Shown: positions 1 to 8,801 of the stretch, piece after piece
Layout of the letters: the number at the start of each line of letters is the position of its first letter
Position numbering within the stretch: position 1 is the stretch's first letter
Source of the DNA: Streptomyces sp. HmicA12
Lineage (GTDB): Bacteria; Actinomycetota; Actinomycetes; Streptomycetales; Streptomycetaceae
Reading direction: 5' to 3'
Assembly (NCBI RefSeq): GCF_000373565.1
Contig: NZ_KB891809.1
Coordinates: 476,240-540,239, forward strand
Length of the DNA stretch: 64,000 bases
Position numbers and translations under genes: made by a program
Notes under the pieces: model-generated
Databases searched by the model: none
What the model saw: only the letters and a program-made list of their open reading frames with translations
Told to the model about the DNA's origin: nothing

Positions 1-651
1 TTCCGCGAGGGGATCCAGGGCGGGGTGCGCGGCCTGCGCGTCGCGTTCTCCCCCTCGCTCGGCGGACAGGTCGCGGTGCGGCCCCCGGTCGCCCACGCGG
101 TGCGCTCGGCCGTCGAGCGGCTCGCGGGACTCGGCGCGTACGTGGAGGAGGTCGACCCCGACTTCACCGACCCGGTCGAGGCGTTCCACGTGCTGTGGTT
201 CAGCGGGGCCGCGCGCGTGGTCCAGCAACTGACCGCGGCCCAGCGGGAGTCGCTCGACCCGGGCCTGCGCGAGATCTGCGCGCAGGGCGCCCGGTACAGC
301 GCGCTCGACTACCTCGCGGCGGTGGACACCCGCATGGACCTGGGCCGCAGGATGGGCCTGTTCCACTCCACGTACGACGTGCTGGTGACGCCGTCGCTGC
401 CGATCACGGCGTTCGAGGCGGGGGTGGAGGTGCCGCGCGGTTCGGGCCTGCGCCGCTGGACGGGCTGGACCCCGTTCACGTACCCCTTCAACCTGACCCA
501 GCAGCCCGCCGCGTCCGTCCCCGTGGGGGTGGACGGGGACGGCCTCCCGGTGGGCTTGCAGGTGGTCGGCGCCCGGCATCAGGACGCGCTGGTGCTACGG
601 GTGGCGCACTCCCTGTACGAGGCAGGGGTGGCCGGGATCCCGCGCCCCTGA
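1..651 (+). CDS. Amidase (amidase-signature family), C-terminal part
   Basis: The reading frame is open from the first base, so this is the last ~216 residues of a longer enzyme that starts left of the window. The family hydrolyses amides with a Ser-cisSer-Lys triad. That triad lies upstream and cannot be checked here. What is visible is the usual C-terminal amidase signature: a PFNLTQQPAASVPVG stretch followed by GLPVGLQVVG near the end. The stop codon lies inside the loop of a strong hairpin (639-663) that should terminate transcription. Amidases beside ectoine-type ABC importers may process the imported substrate, but that link is inference. The specific substrate is unknown. Confidence 0.85.
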   Translation, partial: FREGIQGGVRGLRVAFSPSLGGQVAVRPPVAHAVRSAVERLAGLGAYVEEVDPDFTDPVEAFHVLWFSGAARVVQQLTAAQRESLDPGLREICAQGARYSALDYLAAVDTRMDLGRRMGLFHSTYDVLVTPSLPITAFEAGVEVPRGSGLRRWTGWTPFTYPFNLTQQPAASVPVGVDGDGLPVGLQVVGARHQDALVLRVAHSLYEAGVAGIPRP

Positions 652-663
652 AAGGGGCGCGGG
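639..663 (+). terminator. Hairpin terminator overlapping the amidase stop codon
   Basis: CCCGCGCCCC and GGGGCGCGGG form a perfect 10-bp GC stem with a TGAAA loop. The amidase TGA stop (649-651) is the first part of the loop. No T-run follows, which is common for Streptomyces terminators. Confidence 0.7.
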
Positions 664-757
664 GCTGTATCGATGTGCGGCTCCGCCGCGCGTGCGCGAG
701 AAGCCCCACGCACCCGCAGGCGCGCGGCCCCGCAACCACCAACGGCGAGCGGGCGGA

Positions 758-1282
758 TCAAACCCGCCGGAACCCCAACGTCTCCCCCACCGCCCCACTG
801 CGCCACAGGTCCTGGCACGCGTCGGCCATGGCATCGAGCCCTTCGACGACCTGCCCCCACACGATCCCCGGCACCCACCCCACGTCCCCGTTCATGAGCA
901 GGTTGTTCCGCTCGTAGAACAGCGCGAGGTCGATGACGGGCGTCCCGGCGTTCAGCCCGGCGCCCGTCCCGTACCCGTACGACTGGGACCCCAACTGCGT
1001 CCCGTTGAAGGAGAAATAGCAGAGGTCGCCGGGAATGGGCGTCACCGTCGGATTCTCCAACGGTGGCTCCTGTTCCGCGAATGCCGGGAACAGGGCGTAG
1101 ATCTCGTTGCGGGCGTATTTGGCGTGGTAGACGTCGGAGACGAGCGGCAGCGCGTCCCAGACCGCCGCGCACGTCAGCGGTGCGCGGTCGTCGAGGAGCT
1201 TGGCCGTGCAGGCAACTCCCCTTTTGGCCAGGGAGACTTCGATGAATCGATCCGGTGTGTCAGCCATGCGCTCCATGGTCAT
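758..1282 (-). CDS. DUF3830 family protein (cyclophilin-like fold)
   Basis: A protein of about 174 residues resembling DUF3830 proteins, which are small, predicted cyclophilin-like and often encoded beside amidases and amino-acid importers. Recognisable stretches include AVWDALPLVSDVYHAKYARNE and the glycine-rich YGYGTGAG segment. No catalytic role is established. The frame is open to 1390, but the homologous part begins near the ATGs at 1282, 1276 or 1267. I chose 1282; 1267 (MADTPDRF) is equally plausible because GGAG lies just upstream of it. It is divergent from the ehu operon and convergent with the amidase, suggesting one functional neighbourhood. Confidence 0.7.
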   Translation of the reverse strand: MTMERMADTPDRFIEVSLAKRGVACTAKLLDDRAPLTCAAVWDALPLVSDVYHAKYARNEIYALFPAFAEQEPPLENPTVTPIPGDLCYFSFNGTQLGSQSYGYGTGAGLNAGTPVIDLALFYERNNLLMNGDVGWVPGIVWGQVVEGLDAMADACQDLWRSGAVGETLGFRRV

Positions 1283-1388
1283 CCCGAGACACCCCACCCG
1301 GTCAAGACCGCCTCCGGAACCGCATCGTCCGCGGCAGGGGCGTGAATTGATCGGCATAGTTCGAATCCAGCCGGGTAGCCGCGCGCCC

Positions 1389-2294
1389 ATGGCTCCGACT
1401 CCTCAAAGACGAAATCGGCGAGATCCAAGTGGCATAGCCCGCAGAACACTTCTGGCGGGGGCCGCGGCACTCGGCACCGCGGTGGCCGTGGGCGGTGCGA
1501 GCGGCTGCAGCAGGATCGAGAAGGGAAACACTCTCGAACGACTGCGGGCCCAGGGCGTGGTGCGCCTGGGCATCGCCGGCGAAGTGCCCTTCGGCTACGT
1601 CGACGAAGACGGCGAGTTCACCGGCGAGGCACCGGAACTGGCCAAGAAGATCTTCAAGCGGCTCGGCATCGAGACGGTCCAGCCGGTCGCCACCGAGTTC
1701 GGTTCCCTGATCCCCGGCCTCAACTCGCAGCAGTTCGACGTGGTGTCGGCGGGGATGTACATCAACGCGGACCGCTGCGAACAGGTCATCTTCTCCGACC
1801 CCGAGTACCAGATGCTCGACGCGTTCATCGTGCGCAAGGGCAATCCGCTCGGGATCAAGAACTACAAGGACGTCGTCGAGAAGAAGGTCAAGTTCGCCAC
1901 CGGCACCGGCTATGCCGAGATCGGCTACGCGACCGAGGCGGGCTACCCCGAGAAGAAGATCACGATCCTGGGCGACCAGGTGGCCGGTCTCGACGCGGTC
2001 GAGGCGGGCCGGGTCGACGTCTTCGCGGGCACCGCGCTCACCGTGCGCACCGTGGTGAAGGGCAGCAACAAGGCCGAGGCGACGGCGGCGTTCGCCCCGC
2101 TCGTCGACGGCAAGGAGCACGTGGACGGCGGCGGATTCGCCTTCCGGCCCACGGACACGGACCTGCGCGACGCCTTCAACCGCGAGATCCACAAGATGAA
2201 GAAGAACGGCGAACTCCTCGACACCCTGCGCCCCTTCGGCTTCACCGAGAAGGAAATGACGACCCTGACGGCGAAGGAGCTCTGCGGCGCATGA
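1389..2294 (+). CDS. ehuB: Ectoine/polar amino-acid ABC transporter substrate-binding protein (EhuB type)
   Basis: An extracellular solute-binding protein of family 3, 301 residues. The N-terminus has a twin-arginine-like stretch (RRTLLAG), a hydrophobic segment and a cysteine at GGASGCS that fits a lipobox, so it is probably a membrane-anchored lipoprotein. The mature part begins with the family-3 pattern LRAQGVVRLGIAGEVPFGYV. Start chosen at ATG 1389; upstream codons in frame are not protein-like. It opens a tight operon with two permeases and an ATPase. The order and sequence style match the ehuBCDA systems that import ectoine and hydroxyectoine, but another polar amino acid as substrate cannot be excluded. 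Confidence 0.82.
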   Translation: MAPTPQRRNRRDPSGIARRTLLAGAAALGTAVAVGGASGCSRIEKGNTLERLRAQGVVRLGIAGEVPFGYVDEDGEFTGEAPELAKKIFKRLGIETVQPVATEFGSLIPGLNSQQFDVVSAGMYINADRCEQVIFSDPEYQMLDAFIVRKGNPLGIKNYKDVVEKKVKFATGTGYAEIGYATEAGYPEKKITILGDQVAGLDAVEAGRVDVFAGTALTVRTVVKGSNKAEATAAFAPLVDGKEHVDGGGFAFRPTDTDLRDAFNREIHKMKKNGELLDTLRPFGFTEKEMTTLTAKELCGA

Positions 2295-3028
2295 CGAGCG
2301 GACTCTGGCAGCACTGGATCCTTCCCGGCATCTGGATCACCGTCCAGCTGACCATCTACAGCGCCGCCCTGGCGACCGTGGTGGCGTTCGGCATCGGCAT
2401 CGCCCGCACCCACCGCCTCAAGACCGTCCGGTTCCTGGCCGGCTTCTACACCGAACTGTTCCGCGGCACCTCGGCGCTGGTGCTGATGTTCTGGATGTTC
2501 TTCGTCATCCCGGTGCTCTTCGGCTGGCAGCTGGTCCCGATGTGGGCGGCCGTCCTCGCCCTCGGCCTGTCCTACGGGGCGTACGGCGCGGAGGTGGTGC
2601 GCGGCGCGCTCAATTCCGTGACCCCGGCACAGTGGGAAGCGGGCATCGCCCTGAGCTTCACGCCCTGGCAGCGGATGCGGCTGATCCTGCTTCCGCAGGC
2701 CGTCCCGGAGATGATCCCGCCGTTCAGCAACCTGCTGATCGAACTCCTCAAGGGCACCGCGCTGGTGTCCCTGCTGGGCGTCGCCGACACCTCGTTCGCC
2801 GCGAACCTGGTGCGTCTGGCGACCCAGGAGAGCGCCAAGATCTACTCGGTCAGCCTGGTCATCTACTTCGTCATCGCCTTCGTGCTCTCCCGCGGCATGC
2901 GGTCCCTGGAGCGCAGGACCAAGGCGAACATCGGTCAGCCCGGTGAGCCCGGGTTCTTCAAGAACCTGTCGACGAGCCGGACGACCGACCTCGATCAGGA
3001 CGTGGCCAAGACCGGAGGTGTCGCGTGA
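2291..3028 (+). CDS. ehuC: Ectoine/polar amino-acid ABC transporter permease (EhuC type)
   Basis: An integral membrane permease of the HisM/GltK type, 245 residues with several hydrophobic helices. It carries the EAA loop (EAGIALSFTPWQRMRLILLPQ) that docks on the ATPase. It overlaps ehuB by 4 nt (ATGA), indicating translational coupling, and is itself overlapped by ehuD. The ~30-residue hydrophilic tail after the last helix is typical of EhuC. It pairs with EhuD to form the membrane channel. Confidence 0.85.
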   Translation: MTSGLWQHWILPGIWITVQLTIYSAALATVVAFGIGIARTHRLKTVRFLAGFYTELFRGTSALVLMFWMFFVIPVLFGWQLVPMWAAVLALGLSYGAYGAEVVRGALNSVTPAQWEAGIALSFTPWQRMRLILLPQAVPEMIPPFSNLLIELLKGTALVSLLGVADTSFAANLVRLATQESAKIYSVSLVIYFVIAFVLSRGMRSLERRTKANIGQPGEPGFFKNLSTSRTTDLDQDVAKTGGVA

Positions 3029-3678
3029 ACAGCTGGGACTGGTCGGCCGTCGGTGACTTCATGCCGCGCTTCTGGGACGGCGTCCTCGTCACCCTGCAGG
3101 CCGTGGTGCTGGGTTCGCTGATCTCCTTCGCCCTCGGGCTCGTGTGGGCCATCGCCTTCCGGGCCCCCACCCGGTTCGTCCGCTGGCCGGTGGGCGTGAT
3201 CACCGAGTTCATCCGCAACACCCCGCTGCTGGTGCAGCTCTTCTTCATCTTCTACGTGCTGCCGGAGTGGGGCATCCAGTTCTCCGCCCTGACCACCGGC
3301 ATCGTCGCGATCGGCCTGCACTACTCGACGTACACGATGCAGGTGTACCGGGCCGGGATCGAGGCGGTCCCGGTGGGCCAGTGGGAGGCCGCGACCGCGC
3401 TGAGCCTGCCGGCCCGGCGCACCTGGACCGCGGTGATCCTGCCGCAGGCGATCCGCCGCGTGGTCCCGGCGCTCGGCAACTACGTGATCTCCATGCTCAA
3501 GGACACGCCGATGCTGCTCGGCATCGGTGTCCTGGAGATGCTGAACGAGGCGAAGCTGGAGGGCGCCGCCTCGTTCCAGTACGCCGAGCCGATCACCGTC
3601 GTGGGCATCGCCTTCATCCTCATCGCCTACCCCGCATCCCTTCTCGTCCGAGTTCTGGAGCGTCGCCTTGTCCGCTGA
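3025..3678 (+). CDS. ehuD: Ectoine/polar amino-acid ABC transporter permease (EhuD type)
   Basis: The second HisM-type permease, 217 residues. The EAA loop reads EAATALSLPARRTWTAVILPQ. The start GTG at 3025 overlaps the ehuC stop by 4 nt (GTGA). Its end overlaps the start of the ATPase gene by 11 nt. With EhuC it forms the heterodimeric inner-membrane channel of the importer. Confidence 0.85.
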   Translation: MNSWDWSAVGDFMPRFWDGVLVTLQAVVLGSLISFALGLVWAIAFRAPTRFVRWPVGVITEFIRNTPLLVQLFFIFYVLPEWGIQFSALTTGIVAIGLHYSTYTMQVYRAGIEAVPVGQWEAATALSLPARRTWTAVILPQAIRRVVPALGNYVISMLKDTPMLLGIGVLEMLNEAKLEGAASFQYAEPITVVGIAFILIAYPASLLVRVLERRLVR

Positions 3679-4483
3679 CAGCAGCACTTCCCAAGAGATC
3701 AGAAACCCCGCCGTCGACGGCAGCGAACTCATCCGGTTCGACCACGTCACCAAGCGGTTCGGCGCCAACACCGTCCTCGACGAGCTGGACTTCTCCGTCG
3801 CCTCCGGCAAGCACGTCACGCTGATCGGCCCGTCCGGCTCCGGCAAGACGACGATCCTGCGGCTGCTGATGACCCTGCTCAAGCCGGACGAGGGCACGAT
3901 CAAGGTCGGCGGCGAGTACCTCACGCACGAGGAGAAGAACGGCAAGCTGGTCCCGGCCGGCGAGAAGCACGTCCGCGAGGTCCGCAAGAACATCGGGATG
4001 GTCTTCCAGCAGTTCAACCTCTTCCCGAACATGAAGGTCCTGCGCAACGTCATGGAGGCGCCGGTCACCGTGCTCGGCCTGTCCAAGGACGAGGCGGAGG
4101 AGCGGGCCCGCGAGCTGCTCGACATGGTCGGTCTCGGCGACCGCTGCGACGCGTACCCGACGCAGCTCTCCGGCGGCCAGCAGCAGCGCGTCGCCATCGC
4201 GCGGGCCCTCGCGATGCGCCCGCAGGTGCTGCTCCTCGACGAGGTGACCTCCGCGCTCGACCCGGAACTGGTGGCGGGCGTCCTCGACGTGCTGCGCGAC
4301 ATCGCGCACACCACGGACATCACCATGCTCTGTGTGACCCACGAGATGAACTTCGCCCGGGACATCTCTGATCAGGTACTGATGTTCGACGCGGGCCGGG
4401 TCATCGAGTCCGGATCGCCGGAAAAGATATTCAGCGACCCGGAGCACGAGCGCACACGGGAGTTCCTGAGCGCGGTCCTGTGA
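3668..4483 (+). CDS. ehuA: Ectoine/polar amino-acid ABC transporter ATP-binding protein (EhuA type)
   Basis: An ABC ATPase of 271 residues. Walker A GPSGSGKTT lies at residues 54-62, followed by the Q-loop (VFQQFNLFP), the signature LSGGQQQRVAIARAL and Walker B VLLLDEVTSALDP. The insertion around GGEYLTHEEKNGKLVPAGEKH is characteristic of EhuA among glutamine-type ATPases. The start is TTG at 3668, inside the end of ehuD. It energises the EhuCD permease. Confidence 0.87.
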   Translation: MSADSSTSQEIRNPAVDGSELIRFDHVTKRFGANTVLDELDFSVASGKHVTLIGPSGSGKTTILRLLMTLLKPDEGTIKVGGEYLTHEEKNGKLVPAGEKHVREVRKNIGMVFQQFNLFPNMKVLRNVMEAPVTVLGLSKDEAEERARELLDMVGLGDRCDAYPTQLSGGQQQRVAIARALAMRPQVLLLDEVTSALDPELVAGVLDVLRDIAHTTDITMLCVTHEMNFARDISDQVLMFDAGRVIESGSPEKIFSDPEHERTREFLSAVL

Positions 4484-4512
4484 CCAGCCGCTCACAGATC
4501 GGGGCATGACTT

Positions 4513-4524
4513 TGGCATATGCCA
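4513..4524. promoter_or_regulatory. 12-bp palindrome upstream of the IclR gene
   Basis: TGGCATATGCCA is a perfect palindrome in the 172-bp gap between the ehuA stop and the IclR start. Its position suits an operator for the regulator itself. This is inference only. Confidence 0.4.
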
Positions 4525-4655
4525 GGGTGGCGCGTTCCTGCTGAGAGGCTACGGAATGCGCCACCAATCCCCCAACAGCCGCCCCGCTGAGGTGCGTTGG
4601 CGGCTATCGTGGACGGAGCCCAGCTGTCCGGAACCGTTCCATGCAGGGGGAAGCC

Positions 4656-5426
4656 GTGGCGCTGAAGCACGAGCAGGATGCGTCGTCGCACCAGCCGCAC
4701 CAGTCGGTGCAGCACGCCCTTCGCGTGCTGGAGGCCGTCGCCCACCGTGGCGTCGGCATCACCGACATCGAGCTGGCGCGCGTCACAGGCCTGCCCGCCG
4801 ACCCGCTGACCACCTTGCTGCGCATGCTGCGCCGCGAGGGATACGTGGAGCAGACCACCGACGGCGCCTACATCACGGGCAAGTCCCTGGCCCAGCTCGG
4901 CGCCGCCGAGGGCCACGAGGCCGCGCTCACCGCCAAGCTCCAGATCACCCTCGACGAGCTGCGCGACACCGTCGGCGCCGCCGTCTACATCAGCCGGTAC
5001 ATCGACGGTGAGGTCCACGTCACGCAGTACGCGGCGGGACCCGACGCCCCGCCGGTCAACGAGTGGGTGGACTTCCGCGTCTCGGCCCACGCCAGCGCGG
5101 TCGGCAAGTCCCTCCTCGGCCAGCTCGATGTGAACGGGCGGCGCGATCACCTCTCCCGCCACAAGATGGCCCGCCTCACCTCGCGCACCATCACGAACGA
5201 GAAGGTGCTGCTCTCCAAGCTCGCCGCCCAGCCGGCGACCGTCCCCGTCCTGGACATCCAGGAGTACGCGGTGGGCACGGTCTGCGCGGCGGTCCCGATC
5301 ACGGCGGGCGCGGCCGTCGGCTGCCTGGCCCTCTCCCTCCCGATCGAACACGCCCACCGCCTCCGCCACGCGGCGGACCGCCTCAACCAGGGCGCGGCAC
5401 CGGTACTCCTGTCCCTGGCGATCTGA
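4656..5426 (+). CDS. IclR family transcriptional regulator
   Basis: 256 residues: an N-terminal winged helix (SVQHALRVLEAVAHRGVGITDIELA) and a C-terminal IclR effector domain with the usual SAHASAVGKSLL stretch. The start GTG at 4656 is preferred over ATG 4641 because AGGGGGAA sits 3-4 bases upstream of it. It lies directly after ehuBCDA on the same strand, so it probably controls the importer and perhaps the amidase and DUF3830 genes. Effector unknown. Confidence 0.87.
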   Translation: MALKHEQDASSHQPHQSVQHALRVLEAVAHRGVGITDIELARVTGLPADPLTTLLRMLRREGYVEQTTDGAYITGKSLAQLGAAEGHEAALTAKLQITLDELRDTVGAAVYISRYIDGEVHVTQYAAGPDAPPVNEWVDFRVSAHASAVGKSLLGQLDVNGRRDHLSRHKMARLTSRTITNEKVLLSKLAAQPATVPVLDIQEYAVGTVCAAVPITAGAAVGCLALSLPIEHAHRLRHAADRLNQGAAPVLLSLAI

Positions 5427-5481
5427 GCCCTACGCGTCCGCGGGCTGGGCGGCCATCGCTGTCGGCTGCGGCCCGGTGGGG

Positions 5482-5579
5482 CTTCTCGCGCAGTTCCCCG
5501 CGCCCCTGGAAGGCCTGCGGCCTCCAGGGGAGGCTGCGCGCAGCGCATGCCTCAGGGGCGCGGGGAACTGCGCGAGAAG
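5482..5579. repeat. Long inverted repeat of the Streptomyces GGGGCGCGGGGAACTGCGCG family
   Basis: Two perfect 27-bp arms (5482-5508 and 5553-5579) are separated by 44 bp. Each arm carries the widespread Streptomyces intergenic element. It occupies the 303-bp gap between the IclR gene and the tRNA-Lys and should form a large cruciform or terminator. No other gene is visible in this gap. Confidence 0.85.
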
Positions 5580-5689
5580 AGGCCACCGGCCGCCGGACAG
5601 CCACGACCCCCGTGGGGCAGACGCAGACCTGTCAGACGCGCGGGCCCGTGCCGATCACCCGCTACCCCGCGGGGCGCGCCTCGTGACGA

Positions 5690-5722
5690 CGAAGGCCCCC
5701 CGCATGATGCGAGGGGCCTTCG
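5690..5722 (-). terminator. Terminator of the minus-strand tRNA-Lys
   Basis: CGAAGGCCCC and GGGGCCTTCG are perfectly complementary, and on the minus strand the hairpin lies just past the tRNA 3' end. The spacer between tRNA and stem is T/A-rich (ACAAAACG). Confidence 0.75.
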
Positions 5723-5729
5723 TTTTGTG

Positions 5730-5803
5730 TGCGCCATCAGGGACTCGAACCCCGGACACGCGGATTAAGAGTCCGCTGCTCTAACCAACTGAGCTAATGG
5801 CGC
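5730..5803 (-). tRNA. tRNA-Lys (anticodon CTT)
   Basis: A 74-nt cloverleaf reads on the minus strand. The acceptor GCGCCAT pairs with ATGGCGC, the D-arm has GCTC/GAGC, and the anticodon stem GCGGA/TCCGC has loop CTCTTAA (anticodon CTT). The T-arm has loop TTCGAGT and the discriminator base is A. CCA is not encoded. Its sequence is identical to the tRNA at 11634-11707. Confidence 0.97.
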
Positions 5804-5842
5804 CGGTTGACGAGGTAAATACTACCTGGTCCGAGGGGGTGC

Positions 5843-7516
5843 TCAGGACCAGGCGCGCAGCAGCTCCTCGCGGCCCCGCTCCCGATAGGCCGCCACCAGC
5901 TCCGCGCGGTCGTCGGACGTGAGACGCCGGTACGCCGCCCCGCCCGGCGGCCGCCACCACAGCTCACCGTCACCGCCCCAGAAGCCCTCCCGCCGCAGCT
6001 CCCCGCGCCGCACCTTGTTCGTCGCGGTGACCGGTATCCGCTCCACCACCCGCACGAAGCGCGGCGCCATCTTCGTCCCGAGGTCACCCTGCCCGAGCAG
6101 GAACTCGCCGAACGCGAGCGGGTCGAACGCCACCCCCTCGCGCGGCGCGAGCGTCGCCATCACCTGGTCCCCCGAGACGGGGTCGGGCACGCCGTACACG
6201 GCGACCGCGGCGGCATCCCGCCACCGGGCCAGGATGTTCTCGATCATCGCGGGGGCGAGGTTCTCGCTGTCCACGCGGATCTTGTCGTCGCCGCGCCCCG
6301 CGAAGTACAGGAACCCCTCCGCGTCCCGGTAGAAGAGGTCCCCGGTCCAGTACCAGCCGTGCTCGCGCACCCGCTCCGCGTACGCGGCGTCGTTGCGCCA
6401 GTACCCCTCGAAGGGCGAGCGGCCGCGGTTGACCAGCTCGCCGATCGCCGCCGCCCCGTTCACGAGCCGCCCGCCCGTGTCGAACTCGGCGGGCGGGCAC
6501 TCCCGCTTCGTCTCCGGGTCGAGGACGACGAGGTCGTCGCGGGGCGCGGCCCGGCCGATCGCCCCGGCCGGGGTGTCGGCGGTGCGCTGCACGGCGGCGC
6601 CGCCCTCGGACGACCCGTACCCCTCGACGAGCCGCACCCCGAACCGCTCCTCGAAGCGCGCCGCGTCCACCGCCCCCGCCTCGGTCCCGAACCCGACCCG
6701 CAGCGGGTTGTCCCGGTCGTCCGGCCGCTCCTCGGTGGCCAGGAGGTACTGCACGGCCCGTCCTACGTACGTGAAATAGGTCGCCCCGAACTTCCTTACG
6801 TCGTCCAGGAAATGGGACGCGGAGAAGCGCCGGCGCAGAGCCACACCCGCGCCCGCCGCCATCGCGGGCGCCCAGTCGGCGATGACCGCGTTGCCGTGGA
6901 AGAGGGGCATGCAGATGTAGTGCACGTCGTCGGCCCGTACTCCGAAGTGGTCGACCAGCGACTGTCCGGCCGCCGCGAGCCGCCCCTGGCTGCACAGCGC
7001 GGCCTTGGGCGCCCCGGTGGAGCCGGAGGTGAAGTAGAGCAGCATGCGCGAGTCCGGGCGGACCCCGGGGGCCGGTTCCGGTGCGGCGCCCTCGTACGGG
7101 GCGAGCAGTTCCGCGTACGCGCCGGTGTCGGTGACCAGGACGCGCACGCCGGGCAGTGCGAGCCCGTCGAGCAGCGGGAGGTGGCGGCGGTCGGTGACCA
7201 GGGCGCGGCACTCGGTGTGGGTGATGTCGCGGGCGAGTTCGGCTCCGTGGCGGGTCGGGTTGATCCCGGCGACGGCGGCCCCGGCGAGCGCCGCGGCGCC
7301 CAACCACTGGGGAAACTCGGGAGTGTTGTCGAGCAGGACGCCCACGTGCGGCTCGGCGCCGCGCGGCAGCAGGTCGGCGAGGAGCGCGGCGCGGGCGGCC
7401 GCCCCCGCGGCCACCTGGTGGTGGCTGAGCACCTGGTCCTCGTACGCGAGTCCCGGCCGGTGGTCGCCCCACCGGGCCCGGACCAGTTCCGCGAAGGTGC
7501 GCGTGTCGGATCCCAT
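5843..7516 (-). CDS. AMP-dependent acyl-CoA synthetase/ligase
   Basis: A 557-residue ANL-superfamily adenylating enzyme, probably a fatty-acid or aryl-acid CoA ligase. The ATP-binding A3 motif TSGSTGAPK is at residues 163-171. A5 appears as EGYGSSEGGAA, A7 as WYWTGDLFYRDAEG and A8 as GRGDDKIRVDSENLAP. The A10 lysine region VTATNKVRR lies near the C-terminus, so all core motifs are intact. Length is normal. It is a monocistronic minus-strand gene starting at ATG 7516. The substrate cannot be read from the sequence. Confidence 0.88.
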   Translation of the reverse strand: MGSDTRTFAELVRARWGDHRPGLAYEDQVLSHHQVAAGAAARAALLADLLPRGAEPHVGVLLDNTPEFPQWLGAAALAGAAVAGINPTRHGAELARDITHTECRALVTDRRHLPLLDGLALPGVRVLVTDTGAYAELLAPYEGAAPEPAPGVRPDSRMLLYFTSGSTGAPKAALCSQGRLAAAGQSLVDHFGVRADDVHYICMPLFHGNAVIADWAPAMAAGAGVALRRRFSASHFLDDVRKFGATYFTYVGRAVQYLLATEERPDDRDNPLRVGFGTEAGAVDAARFEERFGVRLVEGYGSSEGGAAVQRTADTPAGAIGRAAPRDDLVVLDPETKRECPPAEFDTGGRLVNGAAAIGELVNRGRSPFEGYWRNDAAYAERVREHGWYWTGDLFYRDAEGFLYFAGRGDDKIRVDSENLAPAMIENILARWRDAAAVAVYGVPDPVSGDQVMATLAPREGVAFDPLAFGEFLLGQGDLGTKMAPRFVRVVERIPVTATNKVRRGELRREGFWGGDGELWWRPPGGAAYRRLTSDDRAELVAAYRERGREELLRAWS

Positions 7517-7542
7517 GGCCGCGCACCATAATTGACGAGCCG

Positions 7543-8034
7543 TCAGAAAGGGAGACCCTCTGTGTAGTACACACCCGTGGGCTGATCCGGCTCCAGCTCA
7601 GGGGTCGACCACGTCAGCGCGGCGTAGATCATGACGCAGCACCCCGTGACCGCGACGGCCACGAACGCCACGACGAACCCCATGCCCACCGCGAGCGCGA
7701 CCGGCCGGTACGGCTGGGCCGTCGCGTGCTCGGGCTCGTCGGCCGAGTAGCGCACCATGACGGTGTCGCCCTCCAGGACCGTCTCACGCCCGCCGCTCTC
7801 GCTGATGCGGACCGTGCGGCCCTCGCGCGTGGTGAACTCGTACACGCGGTGCTGATGGGTGGTCGGCGTGTCGCCACTGGACCTGGTGGTGAACACCTGC
7901 AGACAGCGTGCCTCGGACGTGCGCCCGCCGTGCCAGGCCTTGCGTATCCGCATCGCGCGGCGCAGCAGGATCCAGCCGACGGACAGGAACCCCGACGCGA
8001 TGATCGTCGCGAGCCCTACGAAGAAGAACTCCAT
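7543..8034 (-). CDS. DUF3592 domain membrane protein
   Basis: 163 residues: an N-terminal membrane helix (residues ~3-24), a ~75-residue soluble beta-rich section with YEFTTREGRTVRI and GDTVMVRYSADEPEHA, and a second helix around 115-140. This helix-beta-helix layout is that of DUF3592 proteins, whose function is unknown. A second DUF3592 protein is encoded at 40924-41376. Confidence 0.75.
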   Translation of the reverse strand: MEFFFVGLATIIASGFLSVGWILLRRAMRIRKAWHGGRTSEARCLQVFTTRSSGDTPTTHQHRVYEFTTREGRTVRISESGGRETVLEGDTVMVRYSADEPEHATAQPYRPVALAVGMGFVVAFVAVAVTGCCVMIYAALTWSTPELEPDQPTGVYYTEGLPF

Positions 8035-8150
8035 GCCCCGCCCCCGTGGTCGAACACTCCCCCGTACGCCGGCGAGACATCGTCGGCGTACGGGGAAGCT
8101 ACCCGGGTCCGGACCCGAAGTTGCTCAAGGGAGGCTCAGAACATCCTCGC

Positions 8151-8747
8151 TCAGAAGGTGACGTCCGAGCAGGCGTAGAACGCGTTCGCCGTGTCCGCGA
8201 TCGTCCACACCGCGAGGATCACGTGGTGGCCGGACTTGCCGGACGGCAGGGTGCCGGAGTGCGAGAGGGTGGCCGGGGGCTGTCCGCTGTAGGGCACCGT
8301 GAGGAACGGGGTGGTGTCCAGGGCCGCGCGGGTGAGCGGCTTGCTGTCGTCCCAGCCGTTCTTGGTGACGTAGTAGCGGAAGTCCGTGGTGGAGTGCCGC
8401 GCGGTGAACTGCCAGCGGAACGTGTAGCTCTGACCGCCCGTCACCTTGGTCGTCGGCCAGGCCGAACCGTTCGGCTGCTTCGCGGCGTTGAGCTGGCCGA
8501 ACTCGCCGTGGTTCGCCGAACAGATCTGACCGTCGGCGGGGCCCGCGGCCGGGAAGCCCTTGGGACCCTCGACGCTCTGCGGCTCCCATTGGATGTTGCC
8601 GCAGTTGGCGACGGTGCCGTTGGCGCAGAGTTTCTGCCGGCTGATGGGCAGGTCGGTGTAACCGTGGCCGCTCGCGCCGCCCGCCGACAGGGCGAACGCC
8701 CCGGCGGTGGTCAGGCCGAGCAGGGCCGCGTAGATCTTCTTCCGCAT
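8151..8747 (-). CDS. lpmP: AA10 lytic polysaccharide monooxygenase (chitin/cellulose-binding)
   Basis: A secreted copper enzyme of 198 residues that oxidatively cleaves crystalline polysaccharide. A signal peptide ends at ASG, so the mature chain starts with His28, which with His118 (FTARHSTTDF) forms the copper brace. Phe190 (ANAFYACSD) is the usual axial residue. Start ATG 8747 is preceded by AGGAG; the frame extends to 8792 without protein-like sequence. It is a minimal single-domain LPMO. Streptomyces encode an LPMO (LpmP) near cslA-glxA that takes part in deposition of the hyphal-tip glycan. Position and type fit that role, but a chitinolytic one is equally possible given the DasR-like site upstream. 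Confidence 0.88.
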   Translation of the reverse strand: MRKKIYAALLGLTTAGAFALSAGGASGHGYTDLPISRQKLCANGTVANCGNIQWEPQSVEGPKGFPAAGPADGQICSANHGEFGQLNAAKQPNGSAWPTTKVTGGQSYTFRWQFTARHSTTDFRYYVTKNGWDDSKPLTRAALDTTPFLTVPYSGQPPATLSHSGTLPSGKSGHHVILAVWTIADTANAFYACSDVTF

Positions 8748-8801
8748 GCTGCCGCTCCTGGGGGTGTGGGGAGTACCGGTAGCTGTGCGCACAGCGATGT
8801 T

